Shown here: positions 26,185 to 35,286 of the stretch, piece after piece
How positions within the stretch are numbered: position 1 is the stretch's first letter
How the letters are laid out: each line of letters begins with the position of its first letter
From: Rhodoferax sp.
GTDB taxonomy: Bacteria; Pseudomonadota; Gammaproteobacteria; Burkholderiales; Burkholderiaceae_C
Reading direction: 5' to 3'
Assembly: GCA_024236015.1 (NCBI GenBank)
Contig: JACKLK010000008.1
Location: 1 to 64,000 of the forward strand
Length of the DNA: 64,000 bases
Notes under the pieces: generated by a model
What the model was told of the DNA's origin: nothing
The model's input: only the letters and a program-made list of their open reading frames with translations
The model's database searches: none
Translations under genes and position numbers: made by a program

Positions 26185-26841
26185 GTGGCCAAGGCCGTGC
26201 TCACCATCAGCAGCAAGAATTACGGCGCCTGGTCGTTGCGGGGCTGGTTGCTGGCCCGGCTGGCCGGCCTGGACTTCACGGAGCACGTGATTCCGCCGGA
26301 CGACCCGGACATGAAGGCCGAGATGCTGCTGCTGTCGGCCTCGATGCGGGTGCCGTCCCTGCGGCACAACGGCGTCGAGGTCTGGGATACGCTTGCGATC
26401 GCCGAATACCTCAACGAGATCAAGCCGCAGGCGAAGCTGCTGCCCGCCAGCGTGAAGGACCGTGCGCATTGCCGCGCGGTGTGCGGCGAGATGCATTCGG
26501 GATTCGCGTCCATGCGCGGCGCATTGCCGATGAACATCAAGGCCCGCTTCCCCGGCTTCACCGTCTGGTCGCGCGCGCAGACCGACATCGACCGGGTGCT
26601 GGCGATCTGGCAGGAATGCCTGACCCGCTACGGCGGGCCCTTCCTGTTCGGCAAGACGCCGACGGTGGCCGACGCCATGTATGCGCCGGTGGTCACGCGG
26701 TTCCTGACCTACGACGTGCCCGTCGATGCGCAGGCGGCAGCCTACTGCAAGCACATCATGGCGCTGCCGGCGATGCAGGAATGGGTGACGGCCGCCAAGG
26801 CGGAGCCCGACGAGATCGACGAACTGGACGCCGAGTTCTGA
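26185..26841 (+). CDS. Glutathione S-transferase family protein
   Basis: A 218-residue cytosolic GST-like protein. The thioredoxin-like N-domain starts LTISSKNYGAWSLRGW, where the catalytic Ser is expected, and MRVPSLRHNG carries the cis-Pro that binds glutathione; the helical C-domain has the N-capping LFGKTPTVADAMYAPVV motif. The GTG at 26185 is chosen: CAGGAGAG sits at the right distance and the protein then begins with the first beta strand. An ATG far upstream in frame (26020) overlaps the phaZ leader and is unlikely. Its neighbours share no pathway; gshA and gshB lie further along. Probably detoxification; the electrophile is unknown. Confidence 0.92.
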   Translation: MAKAVLTISSKNYGAWSLRGWLLARLAGLDFTEHVIPPDDPDMKAEMLLLSASMRVPSLRHNGVEVWDTLAIAEYLNEIKPQAKLLPASVKDRAHCRAVCGEMHSGFASMRGALPMNIKARFPGFTVWSRAQTDIDRVLAIWQECLTRYGGPFLFGKTPTVADAMYAPVVTRFLTYDVPVDAQAAAYCKHIMALPAMQEWVTAAKAEPDEIDELDAEF

Positions 26842-26877
26842 GGCGGCCCCAAGGCGCCGACGCGCCGCCGGCCGGTG

Positions 26878-27315
26878 TCAGGCGGCATTCGCCTGGGGCC
26901 AGGGCGTGGGCGCCGGCACCTCGGCGGCCGGCTCCACGTCGATCGACTTGAAGTCCGCCGGCGAGACGATTTCCAGGTATTCCATGTCGGGCGAATAGTC
27001 GAACAGGTAGTGCCGAACGCCCGGACGCTGGTGCACGCAGTCACCCGCCTCCACCAGCGTCTCCTGGTCCTCGTACATGAAGCGGGCCCAGCCCTTGAGC
27101 ATGATGACGATCTGGAAGTCCGCCTCATGGCGGTGCCACCCCGTGCCTTGTGCTGGTGCCATGTTGGCCCGAACAAGGTGCGCGATCACCTTGCCATGGG
27201 TGGCCTTGGCGATGCCCAGGTCGCGGTACAGGAAAAAGTCGCGCAGACCTCCCGATACATAAGGGGTGTCGTTCGCCTTCACATGGGAAAACTCGGTGCT
27301 TGTGGCATCCGTCAT
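26878..27315 (-). CDS. Cupin-domain protein
   Basis: A 145-residue protein with one conserved cupin barrel: the first metal-binding motif GTGWHRHEADFQIVIMLKG and, about 20 residues later, a second motif region around VEAGDCVHQRPGVRHYL. His and Glu ligands are present, so it probably binds a divalent metal. GGAGG lies upstream of the ATG. It is convergent with the GST gene and has no operon partner. The fold fits a small dioxygenase, isomerase or storage/regulatory cupin; sequence alone does not say which. Confidence 0.87.
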   Translation of the reverse strand: MTDATSTEFSHVKANDTPYVSGGLRDFFLYRDLGIAKATHGKVIAHLVRANMAPAQGTGWHRHEADFQIVIMLKGWARFMYEDQETLVEAGDCVHQRPGVRHYLFDYSPDMEYLEIVSPADFKSIDVEPAAEVPAPTPWPQANAA

Positions 27316-27549
27316 GAGAACCTCCGCGTCGGTTGATGGTGCACGGGTCGTGCCCCCGCAGCAGGGCTAGCAGGTTCTGTTCCAGCGCCGATCGATGCCG
27401 ATCGCGGAACTTTGCACGTGCACGATGGCGCGAATCGTGTTATCTCTGCTCCCGTGGCGCGCGACGCAACCGGGTCGGTCGGCGTCACTCCCTGGCCGGT
27501 CCGGACGTGGTGCGGCCGGCCGTGCGATCCGGCGACAGAAGGAGTCACC

Positions 27550-28365
27550 ATGACACGACTGCAAGGGCAGCTGGCCGCCATCGTGGGCGGTGTCGCGCTC
27601 GGATGCGCGCCATCCGCGTGGGCGCAGACCGTCATCGCGCTGGAGAATCCCGGCTTCGAGGCCGATGGGGCGCCGATCGGCGGTTTTCCGGTGCTGGTTC
27701 CCCAGGGCTGGAGCCTGTACGACCCGGCGGGCATCGTCGACCAGAACAACAATGCCGTCGGTGTGTTGCGCCCCGAGGGCACGACGTTTTTTGCCGAACC
27801 CGTTCCGGAAGGCAACAACGTCGCGCTGATCTACCTCGAGCAGCGCGCCGGCACGATCGTGGCCGGCGACCCGGTCGGGCTGGTCGGCAGCTTCGCCGGC
27901 GTGGCGCAGGCCGATACGCGCTACACCTTGACGGTCCAGGTCGGCAACATCGCCTCCGGCACCGGACTGGGCGGGTACGCCGGATTCGGTTTCTCCGACC
28001 TGTCGGGATTTCCGGGCTACCGTGTCGAGTTGCTGGCCGGCGGACAGGTGGTGGCGGTGGATGACAACAGCCTGGGCCTTGCCATCGGCGAAGGGCAGTT
28101 CATGGCCACCAGCGTCGCGTGGACCGTCGGTGCTGGCGACCCCTTGGTCGGCAGCGCGATGGAAGTGCGCCTGGTCAACCTCAACGCCTTCGGCAACCTG
28201 GACGAGCGTGCGCGCGAGGTCGACTTCGATCAGGTGCAGCTGGTGGCCACGGCCGTGCCCGAACCATCGACGGTCGCGTTGTGGATGGGCGGCCTGGCTG
28301 CATGCCTGGTCCTGCGCGGTCGCCGGCGGCTGCGGCCACTGGTCCAGCCGACGGCCACGGACTGA
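27550..28365 (+). CDS. PEP-CTERM anchor-domain secreted protein
   Basis: A 271-residue exported protein. The start at 27550 has GGAGTC eight bases upstream and gives a signal peptide (MTRLQGQLAAIVGGV, cleavage near SAWAQT). The middle is a beta-rich, Gly/Ala/Val-rich domain with the ENPGFEADGAP opening typical of carbohydrate-binding-like folds in this class. The C-terminus has the sorting signal VPEPSTVALWMGG, a hydrophobic helix and an Arg-rich tail. PEP-CTERM proteins are cleaved by exosortase (EpsH/XrtB-type) and retained in, or released from, the envelope with exopolysaccharide. No exosortase is in the window. The same-strand phoX starts 116 bp downstream. Confidence 0.9.
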   Translation: MTRLQGQLAAIVGGVALGCAPSAWAQTVIALENPGFEADGAPIGGFPVLVPQGWSLYDPAGIVDQNNNAVGVLRPEGTTFFAEPVPEGNNVALIYLEQRAGTIVAGDPVGLVGSFAGVAQADTRYTLTVQVGNIASGTGLGGYAGFGFSDLSGFPGYRVELLAGGQVVAVDDNSLGLAIGEGQFMATSVAWTVGAGDPLVGSAMEVRLVNLNAFGNLDERAREVDFDQVQLVATAVPEPSTVALWMGGLAACLVLRGRRRLRPLVQPTATD

Positions 28366-28481
28366 TTTCCGCACCACCACGGCTGCGTCCCGCGCCAGTT
28401 CTGGCCACAATCGGGTGGCGGTTGCGTGGCGGTTGTGGCACGCAGCCTGCGCATTGAAACGGCATCCAGACAGGGGACGGC

Positions 28482-30395
28482 ATGGCCAAGGATTTTTCTG
28501 CGATGGAGGACAGCAACCGCTCGTCCAATCCATCGATCCACGCGGTTTCCGATCCGGCGCGCCGGGTGGTGTTGCGCGGCGGTGCCGCCACGGCCCTGGT
28601 GGCACTGCTGGCGCCGATGGCCGGTTGCGCCGTGTCCGCCGGTACGGCGGCGGCGAGCGGCCCCAGGCTCGGTTTCACCGGCATCCCGCCCGGTGCCGGC
28701 GATACGCTCGTGGTGCCCGAGGGCTACGTGGCCCGGGCGATTGCCGCCTGGGGCGAGCCGATCGGCATTGCCGGCAACATGCCGGCGTTCCGCTTCGATG
28801 CGTCGAACAGCGCCGCCGAGCAGGCGGTGCAGATGGGCATGCACCATGACGGCGTCGCGTTTTTTCCGCTGGCGGGCAGTTCTTCGCACGGCCTGATTGC
28901 CATCAACCATGAATACACCGACGACGGACTGCTGCACGTGGACGGCTTCAGCGCCATGAACGCCGAGAAGGTCCGCAAGTCGCAGAACGCGCACGGCCTG
29001 TCGGTCTACGAAGTCCGGCGCCAGGGCGACGACTGGCAGATGGTGCGTCCGTCGCGTTATGCGCGGCGCTTCACGATGGACACGCCGTTCACGCTGCAGG
29101 GCCCGGCCGCCGGCCACCCGATGATGCGCACGGCCGCGGACCCGGCCGGCCGCACCGTGCGCGGCACGCTGAACAACTGCGCCAGCAGCCAGACGCCCTG
29201 GGGCACCTATCTGTCGGGCGAAGAGAACTGGATGGGATATTTCGGTCATGGCGACGCGATCGATGCCCACCAGCGGCGCTGGGGCGCGCGCAAGGATGGC
29301 GCCTACCGCTGGGACCGGTTCGATGCGCGTTTCGACGCGGCGAAGAACCCGAACGAACCGAATCGATTCGGCTGGGTGGTCGAGGTCGATCCGATGGATC
29401 CGTCCAGCACCCCGGTCAAGCGCACCGCACTCGGCCGCGCCGCGCATGAAGGCGCCTGGGTGGCGGTGACCCGCGACGGCCGCGCCGTCGTGTATTCGGG
29501 CGAGGACGCGCGCTTCGAATACATCTACCGTTTCGTCAGCCGCGACCGCATTGCGCCGGGCGGCGCCCGGGCCAACCGCGAACTGCTGGACCACGGCGTG
29601 TTGTCGGTGGCGCGTTTCGACGCCGACGGCCGTGGCCAATGGATACCGCTGGTGCATGGCCAGGGCCCGCTGACCGCGGCCAACGGCTTTGCCGACCAGG
29701 GCGAGGTGCTGATCAAGGCGCGCCAGGCCAGCGACCTGCTCGGCGCCACGAAGATGGACCGGCCCGAATGGCTGGCGATCGACACCTCCAGCGGCTGGGT
29801 CTATTGCACGCTGACCAACAACAGCCAGCGCGGCGGCAACAACCGCCCCGGCGTCGACGCGGCCAATCCGCGCGCCAACAACACCATGGGCCAGATCATC
29901 CGCTGGAAGGAGGACGGCGACTTCGACGGCGCCGGGTTCCGGTGGAACCATCTGTTGCTGGCCGGCGACCCGGCCAATGCGCGGGCCGAGGCCCGCGGCA
30001 ACATCCGGGGCGACATCTTCGGTTGTCCGGACGGCATCGGATTCGATCCGCGCGGCGTGTTGTGGATCCAGACCGACGCCGGCGCCAGCCAGATGAACCA
30101 GGGCGAGTTCCGCAACATCGGCAACAACCAGATGCTGGCCTGCGACCCGGCCACCGGCGAGACGCGGCGATTCCTGACCGCGCCGACCCACAGCGAGGTC
30201 ACCGGCGTGAGCTTCACGCCGGACGGGCGCACCCTGTTCATCAGCATCCAGCACCCGGGCGAGACGCCGGGCGGACGCAGCGACCCGGCCGAGCCGGATA
30301 AATATTCGAACTGGCCCGACTACAGGCCCGGTGGTCGGCCGCGTTCAGCCACGGTGGTCATCCGCAAGAAGGACGGTGGCCTGATCGGAACCTGA
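28482..30395 (+). CDS. PhoX-family phosphatase
   Basis: A 637-residue protein of the PhoX alkaline phosphatase family, beta-propeller enzymes using Ca and Fe and exported by Tat. The leader has a twin Arg (ARRVVLRGG) before a hydrophobic stretch and a Cys (MAGCAVSA), so Tat export with possible lipid anchoring is inferred. Conserved parts visible: INHEYTDDG, GTLNNCASSQTPWGTYLSGEENW, and NEPNRFGWVVEVDP. The C-terminal PGETPGGRSDP region is common in PhoX proteins. Not every family member has proven phosphatase activity. A CACAAT hexamer at 28406-28411 could be a -10 box. No PhoB box is evident upstream. Confidence 0.9.
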   Translation: MAKDFSAMEDSNRSSNPSIHAVSDPARRVVLRGGAATALVALLAPMAGCAVSAGTAAASGPRLGFTGIPPGAGDTLVVPEGYVARAIAAWGEPIGIAGNMPAFRFDASNSAAEQAVQMGMHHDGVAFFPLAGSSSHGLIAINHEYTDDGLLHVDGFSAMNAEKVRKSQNAHGLSVYEVRRQGDDWQMVRPSRYARRFTMDTPFTLQGPAAGHPMMRTAADPAGRTVRGTLNNCASSQTPWGTYLSGEENWMGYFGHGDAIDAHQRRWGARKDGAYRWDRFDARFDAAKNPNEPNRFGWVVEVDPMDPSSTPVKRTALGRAAHEGAWVAVTRDGRAVVYSGEDARFEYIYRFVSRDRIAPGGARANRELLDHGVLSVARFDADGRGQWIPLVHGQGPLTAANGFADQGEVLIKARQASDLLGATKMDRPEWLAIDTSSGWVYCTLTNNSQRGGNNRPGVDAANPRANNTMGQIIRWKEDGDFDGAGFRWNHLLLAGDPANARAEARGNIRGDIFGCPDGIGFDPRGVLWIQTDAGASQMNQGEFRNIGNNQMLACDPATGETRRFLTAPTHSEVTGVSFTPDGRTLFISIQHPGETPGGRSDPAEPDKYSNWPDYRPGGRPRSATVVIRKKDGGLIGT

Positions 30396-30429
30396 GACCC
30401 TGGCGGGGCTGTCGGCCGCCCGGGCCGGT

Positions 30430-31368
30430 TCAGCCCTTGGCCACCGTGGCGTGCCCGCCGAACCCCTTGCGCATCAGCGACAGCAGCTTGTTGCCGGTGT
30501 CGGCCTTGCCCTGGGAGCTGAAACGCGCCATCAACGCGGCGGCGATCACCGGCACCGGCGTGCCCTGGCGGATGGACTCGTCGACGGTCCAGCGGCCTTC
30601 GCCGGAGTCGGCGACGACCGGGGCGACGGATTCCATCGCCGACGGGTCCTGCAGCGCGGTCGTGGTCAGGTCGAGCAACCACGAGCGCACGACGCTGCCG
30701 TGGCGCCAGGTCTCGGCCACGGCGCCCAGGTCGGGTGTGAGTTCCGGCCGCCCGGCCATCAGCGCAAAACCCTCGGCGTAGGCCTGCATCATTCCGTATT
30801 CGATGCCGTTGTGGACCATCTTGGTGAAATGGCCGGCCCCGCTCGGGCCGCAATGCAGCCAGCCGCGGTCCGGTGTGGGTGCCAGGGCCCGGAACAGCGG
30901 CGTGAGCAGGTCGATCGCCTGTTGCTCGCCACCGGCCATCAGGCAATAACCTTCGGCCAGGCCCCAGACCCCGCCGGACACGCCGCAGTCGACAAAGTCG
31001 ATGCCGCGGGTCTTCCAGTGGCGGGCGCGCTGCTGCGAGTCGAGGTAGTTGGCATTGCCGCCGTCGACCAGCACGTCGCCCGGCTGCAACAACGACTCGA
31101 GTGCGAGCAGCGTCTGTTCGGTGATGGCGCCGGCGGGCAGCATCAGCCATACCAGGCGCCGGGCGGTTTGCGCCTGCACGCTGGCGGCCAGCGCGGCATG
31201 CAGCCGCACCCCGGTCTCGCCGGACAAGGCCTCGCGGGCTTCGGCCGAGGGGTCGAAGCCGTGCACGGTCAGGCCGGCGCGCGCCAGGCGCCGCGCCATG
31301 TTGGCGCCCATGCGGCCGAGGCCGACGATGGTGGGGGTGGGAAGGTTGCCAGTCGGGTTGGGGGTCAT
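30430..31368 (-). CDS. 6-phosphogluconate dehydrogenase, decarboxylating (short form)
   Basis: A 312-residue enzyme that oxidises and decarboxylates 6-phosphogluconate to ribulose 5-phosphate. The Rossmann loop is VGLGRMGANMARRL, the substrate loop DGGNANYLDS, the active site CGVSGGVWGLAEGYCLMAGG, and the catalytic Lys/His region HFTKMVHNGIEYGMMQAYAEG. The short (about 300 residue) GndA-like form lacks the second C-terminal helical domain of the E. coli enzyme. An ATG at 31386 is also in frame; 31368 is preferred because it directly precedes the Rossmann strand. It is the third gene after the aldo/keto reductase and an MFS carrier on the same strand. Such short enzymes belong to gluconate or pentose metabolism. 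Confidence 0.94.
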   Translation of the reverse strand: MTPNPTGNLPTPTIVGLGRMGANMARRLARAGLTVHGFDPSAEAREALSGETGVRLHAALAASVQAQTARRLVWLMLPAGAITEQTLLALESLLQPGDVLVDGGNANYLDSQQRARHWKTRGIDFVDCGVSGGVWGLAEGYCLMAGGEQQAIDLLTPLFRALAPTPDRGWLHCGPSGAGHFTKMVHNGIEYGMMQAYAEGFALMAGRPELTPDLGAVAETWRHGSVVRSWLLDLTTTALQDPSAMESVAPVVADSGEGRWTVDESIRQGTPVPVIAAALMARFSSQGKADTGNKLLSLMRKGFGGHATVAKG

Positions 31369-31383
31369 GGTCGGGCCTGCAAG

Positions 31384-31421
31384 CATGGACGGGTGGATGG
31401 GTGGACGGGTGGATGGGCGGG
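31384..31421. repeat. Short tandem repeat of GGGTGGAY octamers
   Basis: Four head-to-tail near-copies of an 8-mer: TGGACGGG, TGGATGGG, TGGACGGG, TGGATGGG. The C/T difference alternates, so the true period is 16 bp in two copies. It sits between the MFS stop and the start of the dehydrogenase and could vary by slippage. A single related unit recurs near 42696. Confidence 0.8.
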
Positions 31422-31428
31422 GCGATCC

Positions 31429-32667
31429 TCAGTGTGCCATCGGCCGCTGCGGCCGGATCGCGAACACGAACAGCAGCGAGCCGCAGCCGGCGGTCAGCGC
31501 CAGCACGGTGAAGCCGGCACGGTAGTTGCCGGTCAGGTCGGCCAGCATGCCGGCCACCATCGGGCCGGCGATCTGGCCCAGCGCAATGATGACGGCCGAC
31601 AGACCCAGGATCATGCCGATCGCGTTGCGCCCGAAATAGTCGGCCCGGATCGACTGCATCAGCGGGCCGCGCAGGCCCCAGGCCATGCCGTGCAGCACCG
31701 CGAACGCCGCAACCTGGGCCGGGTGCGTGGCATAGGTCAGCAGCAACAGGCCGACCATGTGGCCGAGCATGCACAGGGCGGCCAGCATGCGTTTCTCGAA
31801 GCGGTCGCCGATGGTGGCGCTGAGCACCACGCCGCCCACCTGGCCGAAGGTCAGGATCATGATGAAGAACGCGGCCTGGGTCACCGTATAACCCAGGCCT
31901 TCCTTCATGTGCGTGATCGCATGCACGTTGACCGCGGTCACCACCAGCAGCGCGAATCCATGTCCGAGCGCGAGCAGCCAGAAGGCACGGGTGCGCAGCG
32001 CCTGGCGGACCGAGAATTCGACGCGGCTCGCAGGTGCGCGCTCCACGGAGCCGGCGGTCTGCGCCGGAGCCTCCGGCAGGCCGTCGACGGTTTCACCCTG
32101 GTCCTGCGGCCGCCACCGGATCACGCGCGACAACGGCAGGCCGAGCACGATCAGGATCACGCCCGAGCCGAATGCGGTGGCGCGCCAGCCGAAGGTCGCC
32201 ATGCTCCAGGCGACCGCCGGGACCGCCACGCCGCCGAGCGCCAGGCCCATGCTCATGACGGACAGGGCGCGTGCGCGGTAGCGCTCGAACCACTGGATCA
32301 GCGACACGGTGAGCGGGAAGAATCCCCCCAGGCTCATGCCCACGGCCATCATCACGGCACTGACGTAGAACCCGGCCAGCGTCTCGATCTGGCTCAGCAG
32401 CAGGAAGCCGCAGCCGAACACCAGCATGCCGATCTGCAGCATGGCGCGTGGGCCGAAGCGGTCCAGCAGCCAGCCCAGTGCCGGGCCGAGGATGGCGGTC
32501 TCCACCGACTGCAGCGCGGCGGCGCCGGACAACGCGGTCTTGCTCCAGCCACGCTCGTCGGACAACACGGCCACGTAGGCGCCGAAGGACTGCATCAGCA
32601 AGGCCGACTGCAGGAACTGCAGCATGCCGGCAGCGCCGGCCATGCGCCAGCCGTAGAAGATCTTCAC
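31429..32667 (-). CDS. MFS transporter, oxalate/monocarboxylate type
   Basis: A 412-residue 12-TM inner-membrane carrier. It begins right at TM1 with FYGWRMAGAAGMLQFLQ. The LGWLLDRFGPRAML loop between TM2 and TM3 is the motif A of MCT/OFA carriers, the YGW opening is typical, and a His/Pro/Gln-rich central loop divides the two halves. It is encoded between the aldo/keto reductase (16 bp) and 6-phosphogluconate dehydrogenase, so the three genes probably form an operon for a sugar acid or short carboxylate. The transported molecule is unknown. Confidence 0.9.
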   Translation of the reverse strand: MKIFYGWRMAGAAGMLQFLQSALLMQSFGAYVAVLSDERGWSKTALSGAAALQSVETAILGPALGWLLDRFGPRAMLQIGMLVFGCGFLLLSQIETLAGFYVSAVMMAVGMSLGGFFPLTVSLIQWFERYRARALSVMSMGLALGGVAVPAVAWSMATFGWRATAFGSGVILIVLGLPLSRVIRWRPQDQGETVDGLPEAPAQTAGSVERAPASRVEFSVRQALRTRAFWLLALGHGFALLVVTAVNVHAITHMKEGLGYTVTQAAFFIMILTFGQVGGVVLSATIGDRFEKRMLAALCMLGHMVGLLLLTYATHPAQVAAFAVLHGMAWGLRGPLMQSIRADYFGRNAIGMILGLSAVIIALGQIAGPMVAGMLADLTGNYRAGFTVLALTAGCGSLLFVFAIRPQRPMAH

Positions 32668-32683
32668 ACCAGCGGGGCGACCG

Positions 32684-33700
32684 TCATTGCGCCCGGGTGG
32701 AGACGAGGCGGCCGGTCAAGGGGTAGGCCGGGTCGGTGAAGCCGGGCGTGGACGGGTGGCCTTGCGGCACCAGCGAGTCGACCAGGGCCTCGTCCTGCGC
32801 ATCGAGCCGGAAATCGACGGCGGGCAGGTAGTCCTGCCACTGTGCCAGCGTGCGTGGCCCGGCGATGACCGAGCTCAGCATGCCGTTGGCCAGCACCCAG
32901 GCGGTCGCGAACTGGGCCAGCGTGATGCCGCGCGCCTGGGCGTGCCCGGCCAGCGTCTGCGCGATCACCAGCGACTCCTGGCGGAACTCGGTCTCCACCA
33001 TGCGCTTGTCGGCGCGCCCGGCCCGGGTTGTCGGGTCGGGCGCCGCGCCGGGCGCATATTTGCCGGTCAACACGCCGCGCGCGATCGGGCTGTACGAGGC
33101 CACGCCGATGCCGTGGTGGTGGCAGGCCGGCAGGATCTCGACCTCGGGCATGCGGTTGAGCAGGTTGTAGTAGGGCTGGCAGACCACGGGCTGCGGCACG
33201 CCGAGCCGCGCGGCGATATGGACCATCTCGGTGATGCGCCAACCGCGGAAGTTCGATACGCCCCAATAACGGATCTTGCCGCTGCGTACCATGTCGCCCA
33301 TGGCGCGGATGGCCTCTTCCAGGTCCATGCCGGCGTAGTCGCGGTGCATGTAGTAGATGTCGATGTGGTCGGTCTGCAGCCGGCGCAGGCTGGCCTCGAC
33401 CTCGCGCATCATCCAGCTGCGCGAATAATGCGCCTCGTTCGGGCGCTGCGACATCGCGTTGCCGAGCTTGGTGGCCAGGATCCAGTCGTGGCGCCGGTCG
33501 CGGATCAGTGCGCCGGTCATCTCCTCCGAGGCACCCTTGGTGTAGACGTCGGCGGTGTCGATGAAGTTCACGCCCGCGTCATGGGCATGGGCGACGATGC
33601 GCTCGGCTTCATCGCGCGCGGTCTGGTCGCCGAACATCATGGTGCCCAGGCACAGCGCGGACACGCGCAGATTGCTCTTGCCGAGATTGCGGTACTGCAT
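32684..33700 (-). CDS. Aldo/keto reductase
   Basis: A 338-residue NADPH-dependent oxidoreductase with a TIM barrel. The N-terminal MQYRNLGKSNLRVSALCLG, the catalytic tetrad Asp/Tyr in DTADVYTKG, Lys in ATKLG and His in YYMHRD are all present, as is the NADPH-binding tail. The pattern is YajO/PdxI or AKR11/12-like rather than the DKGR type. RBS AAAGAGAGA precedes the ATG. First gene of a three-gene reverse-strand unit with an MFS transporter and 6-phosphogluconate dehydrogenase. The substrate is probably an aldehyde or sugar-derived ketone. Confidence 0.94.
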   Translation of the reverse strand: MQYRNLGKSNLRVSALCLGTMMFGDQTARDEAERIVAHAHDAGVNFIDTADVYTKGASEEMTGALIRDRRHDWILATKLGNAMSQRPNEAHYSRSWMMREVEASLRRLQTDHIDIYYMHRDYAGMDLEEAIRAMGDMVRSGKIRYWGVSNFRGWRITEMVHIAARLGVPQPVVCQPYYNLLNRMPEVEILPACHHHGIGVASYSPIARGVLTGKYAPGAAPDPTTRAGRADKRMVETEFRQESLVIAQTLAGHAQARGITLAQFATAWVLANGMLSSVIAGPRTLAQWQDYLPAVDFRLDAQDEALVDSLVPQGHPSTPGFTDPAYPLTGRLVSTRAQ

Positions 33701-33777
33701 GGTAGGTCTCTCTTTGGTCGGGTGGTCAGGCCAATCTTAACCAAATGGCCGCGCCAGCGTGCGCCCGCTCTTGGAAC

Positions 33778-33805
33778 TTGGCGAGCCGCCCCCACGTCCT
33801 AGAAT
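33778..33805 (+). promoter_or_regulatory. Candidate promoter of gshA
   Basis: TTGGCG at 33778-33783, 16 bases, then TAGAAT at 33800-33805, an excellent -10 match. The predicted start near 33812 leaves a leader of about 42 nt before the gshA ATG (33854). The -35 matches only moderately. Confidence 0.4.
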
Positions 33806-33853
33806 GATTGCGTCGCATCCGCGGCGTCCATCCGAACACCTCATCCAGCACCC

Positions 33854-35131
33854 ATGGTTCCTCATCTCGTCACCGCACTGACCGGCCCGATCAACGAACT
33901 GGAACAACGCGTGCTCGATTCCATGCCGGCGATCGAACGCTGGTTCCGCCTCGAATGGATGGAGCACACGCCGCCGTTCTACAGCTCGGTCGACATCCGC
34001 AACGCGGGTTTCAAGCTCGCGCCGGTGGACACCAACCTGTACCCCAGCGGCTGGCAGAACCTGACGCCGGCGATGATGCCGCTGGCGGTGCAGGCCGCGA
34101 TGGCGGCCATCGAGAAGATCTGCCCCGAGGCGCGCAACCTGCTGATCGTGCCCGAGAACCCGACCAAGGACAGTTTCTACCTGGCGGGGGTGGCCCAGCT
34201 GCAGCGCATCTTCCACATGGCCGGCATGAACGTGCGCGTGGGCTCGATCAATCCGGAGATCACCAAGGTCACGACCATCGACCTGCCCAATGGCGAGCAG
34301 GTCAAGCTCGAGCCGGTGGTGCGCAGCAAGCGCCGGCTGGGCGTGAAGAATTTCGATCCCTGCACCATCCTGCTCAACAACGACCTGAGCGCCGGCGTGC
34401 CCGGCATCCTGGAAGACATCCACGAACAATACCTGCTGCCGCCCCTGCACGCGGGCTGGTTCACGCGGCGCAAGAGCCGGCATTTCCAGAGCTACGAGGA
34501 AGTCTCCAAGCGCTTCGGCAAGCTGCTCGGTGTCGACCCCTGGCTGATCAACCCCATGTTCAACAAGTGCGGCGAGGTCGACCTGGGCTCGGACGCCGGC
34601 ATGGAGTGCCTCAACACCAACGTCGACGCCTTGCTGACCAAGATCCGGCGCAAGTACAAGGAATACGGCATCAACGAGAAGCCGTTCGTCGTCGTCAAGG
34701 CCGACGACAGCAGCACCGGCTTCGGCGTCATGACGGTGCGCGACGTGAAGGACCTTGCCCGCGTGCGCGCCGACGGCAAGTCGCGCACCCCGGCGCCGCT
34801 GGAGGTCATCGTGCAGGAAGGCGTGTTGACCAACGAGCGCATGAACGACGCGGTGGCCGAGCCGGTGGTCTACATGGTCGACCGCTACGTGGTCGGCGGC
34901 TTCTACCGCGTGCATGCCGGCCGCGCCAGCGACGAAACACTCAATGCGCCGGGCTCGAGCTATGTGCCACTGGCGTTCGCCGAGAGTACGCACTTACCCC
35001 AGCCGGGAGTTCGCCCGGGTGCCAGCGCGCCGAACCGGTTCTACATGTATGGCGTGATCGGCCGCCTGGCGATGTTGTCGGCGAGTTACGAGCTCGAAGC
35101 CACCGATCCGGACGCCGAGGTCTACGACTGA
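33854..35131 (+). CDS. gshA: Glutamate--cysteine ligase (Acidithiobacillus-type GshA)
   Basis: The first step of glutathione synthesis: ATP-dependent joining of L-glutamate's gamma-carboxyl to L-cysteine. The 425 residues belong to the GshA family typed on Acidithiobacillus ferrooxidans, unrelated to E. coli GshA. Features: FRLEWMEHTPPFYSSVDIRNAGFK near the start, DTNLYPSGWQNL, VPENPTKDSFYL, and KADDSSTGFGVMT with the phosphate-binding Lys and Asp near 290. The start at 33854 precedes the conserved region. Downstream on the same strand are kup and, after an oppositely transcribed BLUF gene and benE, gshB, so the two glutathione genes are about 4 kb apart. Confidence 0.96.
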   Translation: MVPHLVTALTGPINELEQRVLDSMPAIERWFRLEWMEHTPPFYSSVDIRNAGFKLAPVDTNLYPSGWQNLTPAMMPLAVQAAMAAIEKICPEARNLLIVPENPTKDSFYLAGVAQLQRIFHMAGMNVRVGSINPEITKVTTIDLPNGEQVKLEPVVRSKRRLGVKNFDPCTILLNNDLSAGVPGILEDIHEQYLLPPLHAGWFTRRKSRHFQSYEEVSKRFGKLLGVDPWLINPMFNKCGEVDLGSDAGMECLNTNVDALLTKIRRKYKEYGINEKPFVVVKADDSSTGFGVMTVRDVKDLARVRADGKSRTPAPLEVIVQEGVLTNERMNDAVAEPVVYMVDRYVVGGFYRVHAGRASDETLNAPGSSYVPLAFAESTHLPQPGVRPGASAPNRFYMYGVIGRLAMLSASYELEATDPDAEVYD

Positions 35132-35286
35132 CGCGGTAGCGGCAAGGACAGTTGCTGCACCGCAACATCCTGCGCTGAAACCGGCACTTTGGAGTGCCGC
35201 CACGAGTCCGGGACCCGTCTGGCGGGCGCACAATCGGGCCCATCGCATCAAGCAGATCCGACCCGGATGCAGGGTCGGGCGACCCT

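Noticed and set aside
31384..31421. CRISPR-like or regulatory repeat
   Set aside because: The unit is only 8 bp with no spacers; it is a simple tandem repeat.
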